Source: Planctomycetota bacterium
Lineage (GTDB): Bacteria; Planctomycetota; UBA8108; UBA1146; JAKEFC01
Reading direction: 5' to 3'
Assembly: GCA_022616235.1 (NCBI GenBank)
Contig: JAKEFC010000258.1
Location: 1-37,289 of the forward strand
DNA length: 37,289 nt
Position numbers and translations under genes: made by a program. Shown piece by piece: positions 32,592 through 37,289 of this stretch (position 1 is the stretch's first letter; each line of letters starts with the position of its first letter). Under the pieces are notes generated by a model that was not told where the DNA came from, ran no database searches, and saw only the letters and a list, made by a program, of their open reading frames with translations.

Positions 32592-33026
32592 ATGCGCATA
32601 TCGGAGATCATGACGAAGAAGGTCGAGTCGATCACGGAAGATTGCTCCGCGGCTGAGGCCTGGCATTTCATGCGGGCGCACCGCTTTCACCACCTCGTTG
32701 TGAAGCGCGGCGCAGCGGTAGTCGGCGTGATCTCGGAGCGCGATCTGGGCGGGCGGAACGGAAGGGCCGTCCGCGAAGGGAAGTCGATCGGCGATCTCAT
32801 GACGCCCTTCGCCCTCACCGCCGACCCCCGCACGCCGGTAGTGAGCGCGGCGCGCCTGCTGCGCGGCCGCTCGCTCGGTTGCTTGCCGGTCATGCGGCGC
32901 GACAAACTGCTGGGGATCGTCACGTTGACGGACTTGCTCGACCTTGTGGGAAAGCGGGCAAGCGCTGGAACGAAGCCGAAGGCGCCGCCGCGCCGAACGA
33001 AACGGAGCAAGGCGCGGAGGCGCTGA
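32592..33026 (+). CDS. Two-CBS-domain protein with basic tail
   Basis: A 144-residue protein made of a CBS pair (Bateman module): ISEIMTKKVESITEDCSAAE with FHHLVVKRGAAVVGVISERD, then IGDLMTPFALTADPRTPVVS with SLGCLPVMRRDKLLGIVTLTD. CBS pairs bind adenine nucleotides. The final ~20 residues (KPKAPPRRTKRSKARRR) are strongly basic. The start is ATG 32592 behind GGAGG. It is a paralogue of the 33768 gene; the common layout includes the ISERDLGGR/ISARDLGGR turn. It resembles mycobacterial Hrp1-type hypoxic-response proteins in architecture; function is not established. Confidence 0.9.
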   Translation: MRISEIMTKKVESITEDCSAAEAWHFMRAHRFHHLVVKRGAAVVGVISERDLGGRNGRAVREGKSIGDLMTPFALTADPRTPVVSAARLLRGRSLGCLPVMRRDKLLGIVTLTDLLDLVGKRASAGTKPKAPPRRTKRSKARRR

Positions 33027-33067
33027 AGCGGTCACAAGCCGCGGCGACGCGCGCCGGCGACGGCCTT

Positions 33068-33244
33068 GCCCGAATTATTCATGATCTTTCTACTGCAAGC
33101 GCCGATGCGGCTGCCTTGCTGCGTCGAAACCGCGACTTCGATCCTCAACGACCTGACCAGGTCGCCTCCGGTCGAAGTCGCAGTTTCTCCTTGCCATCCA
33201 GCCACCTCGGCGCTTTCGTGACGAAGTTCATGAATAATCCGGGC
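33068..33244. mobile_element. Nested palindromic MITE-like element
   Basis: Outer arms GCCCGAATTATTCATGA (33068-33084) and TCATGAATAATCCGGGC (33228-33244) are inverted repeats with 16 of 17 matches. Inner arms GAAACCGCGACTTCGATC (33126-33143) and GGTCGAAGTCGCAGTTTC (33170-33187) match 16 of 18. The centre CGACCT-GACC-AGGTCG (33149-33164) is a perfect hairpin. The whole is 177 bp with no credible ORF, as expected for a non-autonomous transposable element or IS remnant. Target-site duplications are not obvious. Confidence 0.6.
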
Positions 33245-33257
33245 TAGCGGGCAAGCG

Positions 33258-33464
33258 TCAGGGGCGGGGACGCCGCATGTCCTTCGTGGAGGGTTGCCGC
33301 ACCCAGCGCTCCTCCTCCGCATCGAACGAGCCGCCGCGGCGAATCGAGCACTCCCAGCACAAGACTTCCCCGTCGCCGAAGGCGAATGCCCGCTCCGAGC
33401 CAGGCGGGACCAACGCGCCGCATTCCGCGCAAGGGCTGAGTTCGTCTTCTTCTTCGCGTTCCAT
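33258..33464 (-). CDS. Small zinc-ribbon protein
   Basis: A 68-residue protein with SPCAECGALVPPG and VLCWECSIRRGG, two CxxC pairs about 20 residues apart that should bind one zinc. The N-terminus is acidic (MEREEEDELS). The ATG at 33464 sits 5 nt after GGAGG; the longer track ORF is shadow. Proteins of this look occur in many soil bacteria as hypothetical genes, from memory. It lies between the two CBS genes on the opposite strand, next to the MITE-like element. Confidence 0.75.
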   Translation of the reverse strand: MEREEEDELSPCAECGALVPPGSERAFAFGDGEVLCWECSIRRGGSFDAEEERWVRQPSTKDMRRPRP

Positions 33465-33628
33465 CGCTTCCTCCGTTATTACTCGCGATTTCGGGCTAGT
33501 GCGCTTCTTCAGTTGGCACCGAGCTGCCGCCAGGCGCGGAGCGCCGGCGTCGTTCCGCGCGCGCAAGAGATAGCGCGCTCCATCGGCGACAGAGTATGCG
33601 GCAACCACGGCTCCGCCGCTACCGCGAT

Positions 33629-33641
33629 GCCGCGCGATTCG
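33629..33641. promoter_or_regulatory. Second copy of 13-mer GCCGCGCGATTCG
   Basis: This 13-mer is identical to 29201-29213. It lies 73 bp upstream of the -24 box of the second CBS gene, almost the same distance as the first copy from the kinase -24 box (75 bp). It is a candidate enhancer half-site for the NtrC-type activator. The rest of 33465-33767 shows only the sigma-54 promoter. Confidence 0.4.
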
Positions 33642-33713
33642 TATCCCCGCGAACGCCGGCTGCTTGTTTCTTGTCCATGCGAAGCGCTTGCCGCCGCATG
33701 CAAGCACTAGACC

Positions 33714-33727
33714 GGCACGTGAATTGC
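33714..33727 (+). promoter_or_regulatory. Sigma-54 promoter of second CBS gene
   Basis: GGCACGTGAATTGC followed by T is the closest match to the consensus in the window (GGCACG-N4-TTGCT). GG and GC are ten bases apart. It lies 41 bp before the CBS start. Confidence 0.78.
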
Positions 33728-33767
33728 TCCCCTTCTCGGTCTACCCCACCAGCCGAAGGGAGCGCGA

Positions 33768-34235
33768 ATGCGTCTCGAGGAGATCATGACACGCGTCGTC
33801 GACACAATCGGAGCGAGCCGCCCCGCCAGCGAAGCGTGGAGCCGCATGCAATCCAGCCGGATTCATCACCTCGTGGTGATGGAGCGCGGCGTCGTGGAGG
33901 GAATCATCTCGGCACGCGATCTGGGCGGCCGCAGCGGGGCTGCGTTGCGCGATGGCAAGCGAGTCGCGGATCTCATGACTCCGGACATTCTCGCGGGCGA
34001 TCCTCGGATGACGGTGCGGCGCGCCGCAAACCTGCTGCGCGGCCGCTCCATCGGATGCCTGCCCGTATTGAACGATCGCAGGCGGCTCGTCGGGATCGTG
34101 ACGTTGACGGACCTGCTGACGCTCCTCGGACGAGGTATCGCGCATCCCACGAGCGACTCGAAACGAAGCCGTCGCCAACGCATTCGCGGCCCGCGAGATT
34201 TCGTGCGCGCTCGCAAGGCCGGCCGCACGCGCTGA
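33768..34235 (+). CDS. Two-CBS-domain protein with basic tail (paralogue)
   Basis: A 155-residue CBS-pair protein: LEEIMTRVVDTIGASRPASE with IHHLVVMERGVVEGIISARD, and VADLMTPDILAGDPRMTVRR with SIGCLPVLNDRRRLVGIVTLTD. It is similar along its whole length to the 32592 protein, so the two arose by duplication. The C-terminal ~35 residues (KRSRRQRIRGPRDFVRARK) are strongly basic and may bind nucleic acid or anionic surfaces. The ATG at 33768 has AAGGGAG upstream. Confidence 0.9.
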   Translation: MRLEEIMTRVVDTIGASRPASEAWSRMQSSRIHHLVVMERGVVEGIISARDLGGRSGAALRDGKRVADLMTPDILAGDPRMTVRRAANLLRGRSIGCLPVLNDRRRLVGIVTLTDLLTLLGRGIAHPTSDSKRSRRQRIRGPRDFVRARKAGRTR

Positions 34236-34403
34236 GGAGCGCCTCGGCGCCGAGACCGACCCGTTCCCCGCGGATACCGTGCAAGGCCTCCGGGCGTGCG
34301 GGACGCTCGCGTGCCCGGGTTTGCGCGTCGCCGCGCATCGCCCTATGCTTGCTCGTTCGAAATCGCCGACCGCGCGAGGCACGATCGAGAACGGGGCAGC
34401 GGC

Positions 34404-35477
34404 ATGCAAGGGGAAGTCATCTATCTCTATGCCTTCGACGTGGCGAACGAGATCGCCACGGAGGCGTTGCGCGGCGAGCTTTCTGGGCCTGCCTTTCCGT
34501 TCGAGATACGGACGGACCATACCTACCCGAAAGACGTGCCGATCTATCGGCCCCTGGCGTTCGAGCCACATTGCACGGCGCGCCTATTCGGCCGGCCGAT
34601 CCGCATCGTGATTCGCATCTTCGACGTCGGCGTAATCAATGTCGCCATGCGGGTGCCCTTCGAAGTCTCCACGCTGCGCGAACTGTATCCGTACCATGGC
34701 GCGCGCGCCGACGACGGCCCGCCGCTCGACGAAATGGCGCGGACGCTCTGCGCCGATCTCTGCGAAACCATCAAGAGGCACATGGTCCGCAGTTCGCCTT
34801 CCGCGATGCCGGAAGCCTACACGGTCTTCTACCTGTCCGACCTCGATGCGGAAATCGACGCGAACGCATGGTTTCGCCGCGAGCGCCGCGCGGTCGCCGG
34901 TCTGCTCACGGAAACTGACCCGGCGCTCCTCAGTCCGGACCAAGTGGATGAGGCGCTTCGGATCAACCGTTCGTTCCAGATTCGCGATCTGGTCGTCATC
35001 GATTGGGATGCATCCGTCGTCGTGGACCTCGACGGCTACGCGGACGACGTGCTCTACGTGCTCGAGCTTGCCAATCTCCAACTCGAAGAATTCCGCGTGA
35101 TGGACCGGCGCCTCGACGTACACGTCGATCGCGCGTATCGCGACCTCGCCGTTCCACACAAAGTGTTCGGGCCGCCTGCGCAAATGCTCCATTGGCTGCG
35201 CAGCTTTCGCGTCGATCTCACGAAGCTCGCGGACGAGGTATCTCATATCACGAAATTCCTCGGAGACTGGCACCTCGCGCGCGTATACCTCGGCGCGCAA
35301 GAGCGGTTCCACCTGCAGCAGTGGAGCGACAGCGTCGAGAAGCGGTTGTTGCACCTCGACCAGGCCTATCAAGTCCTACAAGCGGAAACCTACGAGCGGC
35401 GGATGCTGTGGCTCGAGATCGCCGTCGTCATCTGCTTCCTCGTCGACTTGCTCGCGATCTTCCTTTGGAAGCGGTGA
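34404..35477 (+). CDS. RMD1/DUF155-like protein with C-terminal membrane anchor
   Basis: A 357-residue protein. The N-terminal part is MQGEVIYLYAFDVANEIATE; the middle has FYLSDLDAEIDANAW and LVVIDWDASVVVDLDGYADD; the C-terminus (ERRMLWLEIAVVICFLVDLLAIFLWKR) is one membrane helix after a long helical segment, the layout of RMD1/DUF155 proteins. The resemblance is in architecture; I cannot confirm family membership. The start is ATG 34404 with a weak GGGGC upstream. It converges on the rhomboid gene with 13 bp between. No sigma-54 site was found upstream. Confidence 0.65.
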   Translation: MQGEVIYLYAFDVANEIATEALRGELSGPAFPFEIRTDHTYPKDVPIYRPLAFEPHCTARLFGRPIRIVIRIFDVGVINVAMRVPFEVSTLRELYPYHGARADDGPPLDEMARTLCADLCETIKRHMVRSSPSAMPEAYTVFYLSDLDAEIDANAWFRRERRAVAGLLTETDPALLSPDQVDEALRINRSFQIRDLVVIDWDASVVVDLDGYADDVLYVLELANLQLEEFRVMDRRLDVHVDRAYRDLAVPHKVFGPPAQMLHWLRSFRVDLTKLADEVSHITKFLGDWHLARVYLGAQERFHLQQWSDSVEKRLLHLDQAYQVLQAETYERRMLWLEIAVVICFLVDLLAIFLWKR

Positions 35478-35490
35478 GCGCGGGGCGAGA

Positions 35491-36177
35491 TCAGTGGGCG
35501 CTTCGCCGCGCCAAGAACAGCCGGAACAACGCCGCACCCGCGACGAAGCCTCCGATGTGGGCCCACCAGGCGACGCCGCCGACCGCGCTCGACGTTAGCC
35601 CAGCGAGCGTGCCCGCGAAGAGCTGCATCACGAACCAAATGAGAAGGTAAGTGACCGCGGGCAGCTCGACGAACATCGGCATGAGAAACACCGGGATGAT
35701 CGTGATCACGCGCGAATGCGGGAAGAGCACGAAGTACGCGCCCAACACACCCGCGACCGCTCCGGAAGCCCCGACCGTCGGCACGGGCGAGCCGGCCGCC
35801 GCGAAGCAGTGCGTGATGGCCGCCGCGAGTCCCATGAGCAGATAGAAGACCAGGAAGCGGGAGCGTCCCATACGGTCCTCGACGTTGTCGCCGAAGATCC
35901 ACAGCGTCCACATGTTTCCGATCACGTGCGCCCAGCCGCCGTGCAGGAACATGCTCGAGAGGAGCGGCCAGTAATAACCGGGCGAGTAGTCGAACAGATT
36001 CGACCATTCCCAGCCGTCAAAGCGCGCCGGCACGACGCCATGACGCAGGAAGAACCCCTCGATCGCGTACGGTTCGATGGACAGCTCGTAGATGAATACG
36101 GCGACGTTCGCGGCGACCAAAGCGATCGTGACCAGGGGCACGCGGCGGCTCGGAATCGTGTCGCGGATCGGGATCAT
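35491..36177 (-). CDS. Rhomboid-family intramembrane serine protease
   Basis: A 228-residue six-helix membrane protease. The catalytic Ser is in GASGAVAG and the catalytic His in WWAHIGGFVAGA; SSMFLHGGWAHVIGNMWTLWIFG supplies the oxyanion-side HxxxN, and VEDRMG the L1-loop region. It starts at ATG 36177 (MIPIRDTIPSRR), the usual N-terminus of the bacterial 'IPxRD' rhomboids. It cleaves membrane proteins; substrates cannot be inferred here. Confidence 0.95.
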   Translation of the reverse strand: MIPIRDTIPSRRVPLVTIALVAANVAVFIYELSIEPYAIEGFFLRHGVVPARFDGWEWSNLFDYSPGYYWPLLSSMFLHGGWAHVIGNMWTLWIFGDNVEDRMGRSRFLVFYLLMGLAAAITHCFAAAGSPVPTVGASGAVAGVLGAYFVLFPHSRVITIIPVFLMPMFVELPAVTYLLIWFVMQLFAGTLAGLTSSAVGGVAWWAHIGGFVAGAALFRLFLARRSAH

Positions 36178-36256
36178 GCCGCATGGTCCGCGCGCAAGTA
36201 GTTCCGCCTACGCTTCGATTTGCCGCCGGGCGCCGGATTCATGCGACGGCGTGCTC

Positions 36257-36673
36257 CTACGTGGATTTCTTGGGGACGCGTCGTATGGCTCTCGCGAGCA
36301 ATTGCGCCAAGATCTTCAGGTCGATGTCTTCGAGCCGCTTGATGTAGAGGCAGGACTCTCCGGTTTTGAACTTGCCGAGCTTGGCGAGCAGCGGCTCCCA
36401 AGCCGCGAATCGCGTCAGGGCATAGATCGTGAGGTTCTGCTTCCGAGGCGAGAACCCCATGAGGAACCAGTCGCCGCTCCTGCCGCTTTGATACTCGTAG
36501 TGATAGTCGCCGAAGCCGACGATGCTCGCGCCCCACATGCGCGGCGTCTTGCCGCTCACGGACTTCATCAACTTGATGAGCTGCCGGCATTCATCTCTGC
36601 GCTGGCTGTCGCGGATCTTGGCGACAAACCCGGCGACGCTCGCGTTCGTCTTTTTCGTCTTCAGCTCCGCCAT
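36257..36673 (-). CDS. DUF1801-domain protein
   Basis: A 138-residue protein with TPRMWGASIVGFGDYHYEYQSG, DWFLMGFSPRKQNLTIY and ESCLYIKRLEDIDLKILAQL, characteristic of DUF1801 (YdhG-like) proteins of unknown biochemical function. The start is ATG 36673, preceded by GGAGG at 5 nt; ATG 36685 is possible. It follows the AHSA1 gene on the same strand after 56 bp, a pairing common in bacterial genomes from memory. Confidence 0.88.
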   Translation of the reverse strand: MAELKTKKTNASVAGFVAKIRDSQRRDECRQLIKLMKSVSGKTPRMWGASIVGFGDYHYEYQSGRSGDWFLMGFSPRKQNLTIYALTRFAAWEPLLAKLGKFKTGESCLYIKRLEDIDLKILAQLLARAIRRVPKKST

Positions 36674-36729
36674 GATCGCCTCCATGCACGATCTTGGCGT
36701 TCGCGGCGCGCGAAAGCAACGTTGCCGCG

Positions 36730-37233
36730 CTACTCTCCGAAGCTGCCGATCGGCCCATCCCAGACGGGCGGAGATCTGCCCTCGACGTAGGCGCGAAGAG
36801 CGCCGTCGAAGAGAAAGCGCCAGCCCTTCTCTTTGTCCTTCATCCCCTCGTCGCTCACCGGACCGATCGTCGCTTCGGTGAATCGCACCAGGGTCTCCTT
36901 CCCCGCGGCCTCGATTTCCCAAGTTCCGGTCCAGAGGGCGGGGCCGCCCCAAAGCGGAAACGCGACTCCCCAGACGTCGAGGCGGCTCTCTTTCACGACC
37001 GTGTTTACGGTCGCCCAGAGCAGGCCGTCGGTGTCGCTCCACACCTCGCACATCCGCCCGCCTGGATGTGCATCGAGCAGGTAGCGACGTTCGCCTTCGC
37101 GTCCGCCCGTGTAGAACTCCTGCGGCCACCACCGCGTAATCTCATCCGTCAGCGCGCGCCAGACGCGCGCCCGCGGCGCCGCGATCCGGGTCTCCACGAT
37201 CGCTTTCCCGATGCTCGCCATCTCCATCGCCAC
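36730..37233 (-). CDS. SRPBCC/AHSA1-family protein
   Basis: A 167-residue START-like domain protein: IVETRIAAPRARVWRALTDEITRWW opens the fold, GGRMCEVWSDTDGLLWATV and WTGTWEIEAAGKETLVRFTE form the central sheet, and a C-terminal helix follows. The GTG start at 37233 has AAAGGAAA upstream. It probably binds a small hydrophobic ligand or a co-chaperone; no specific role can be assigned. The last 56 bases of the window contain only its leader. Confidence 0.85.
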   Translation of the reverse strand: MAMEMASIGKAIVETRIAAPRARVWRALTDEITRWWPQEFYTGGREGERRYLLDAHPGGRMCEVWSDTDGLLWATVNTVVKESRLDVWGVAFPLWGGPALWTGTWEIEAAGKETLVRFTEATIGPVSDEGMKDKEKGWRFLFDGALRAYVEGRSPPVWDGPIGSFGE

Positions 37234-37289
37234 AATGTTTCCTTTCCCGTGAGCTTGCCTTGCCGCGAATCCGAGACCGCCAGGCCTAG

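Noticed and set aside
33514-33530. TGGCACCGAGCTGCC as another sigma-54 promoter
   Set aside because: The -12 element lacks the required GC at the correct spacing.
36195-36216. Minus-strand GGCGG...TTGC before the rhomboid gene
   Set aside because: The spacing between the GG and GC elements is one base too long for a sigma-54 promoter.

Overview
The window is GC-rich, gene-dense bacterial chromosome. Twin-arginine and lipoprotein signals, periplasmic multihaem cytochromes, ECF and sigma-54 regulation and a globin-coupled histidine kinase point to a Gram-negative environmental bacterium, perhaps Myxococcota-like. No rRNA or tRNA marker is present, so the taxonomy is only a guess. Many starts are GTG or TTG, and operons are tight, with repeated ATGA stop/start overlaps.

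Layout. (1) 1-5153: the end of a surface-glycan or amino-sugar locus, with a formyltransferase (5'-truncated by the window edge), a DegT-type aminotransferase, a SAM methyltransferase and an alpha/alpha-toroid protein. A palindrome and tandem-repeat patch (891-1247) sits between the convergent genes. (2) 5362-8700 (+) and 12692-18410 (-): a nearly complete catabolic kynurenine pathway in two blocks. The minus operon reads haao-acmsd-kynU-kmo-kynA-kynB and takes tryptophan to 2-aminomuconate semialdehyde. The plus operon (SDR, semialdehyde dehydrogenase, RidA-type deaminase, KHG/KDPG-like aldolase) carries the product onward. Between them lie a TPR protein, a 63-residue secreted peptide, an ECF sigma factor with an unusual thioredoxin-like anti-sigma protein, and a methyltransferase. 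(3) 18609-21000: three poorly characterised genes; the last two have lower GC and look acquired. (4) 27275-21074 (-): a five-gene respiratory operon of Rieske protein, b6-type cytochrome b, membrane-anchored octahaem HAO-family cytochrome, NapA nitrate reductase and a tetrahaem NapB-like lipoprotein. (5) 27453-34235: a stress/dormancy block of Hsp20, tandem UspA, globin-coupled histidine kinase, NtrC-type sigma-54 activator and two CBS-domain proteins. Four near-perfect -24/-12 promoters precede usp-hsp20, the kinase/regulator operon and both CBS genes. (6) 34404-37233: an RMD1-like membrane protein, a rhomboid protease, a DUF1801 protein and an AHSA1/SRPBCC protein.

Main message. Block 5 resembles, in gene content, the mycobacterial DosR hypoxia/NO dormancy regulon (haem sensor kinase controlling an alpha-crystallin, Usp proteins and a CBS protein). 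Here it is built from a globin-coupled kinase and sigma-54. It lies beside block 4, a quinol-to-nitrate/nitrite chain in which an octahaem HAO-like protein may replace cytochrome c1 and/or act as nitrite reductase. Together they suggest a low-oxygen or NO survival and respiration locus. The gene identities are well supported by sequence; the regulatory and electron-flow model is inference.
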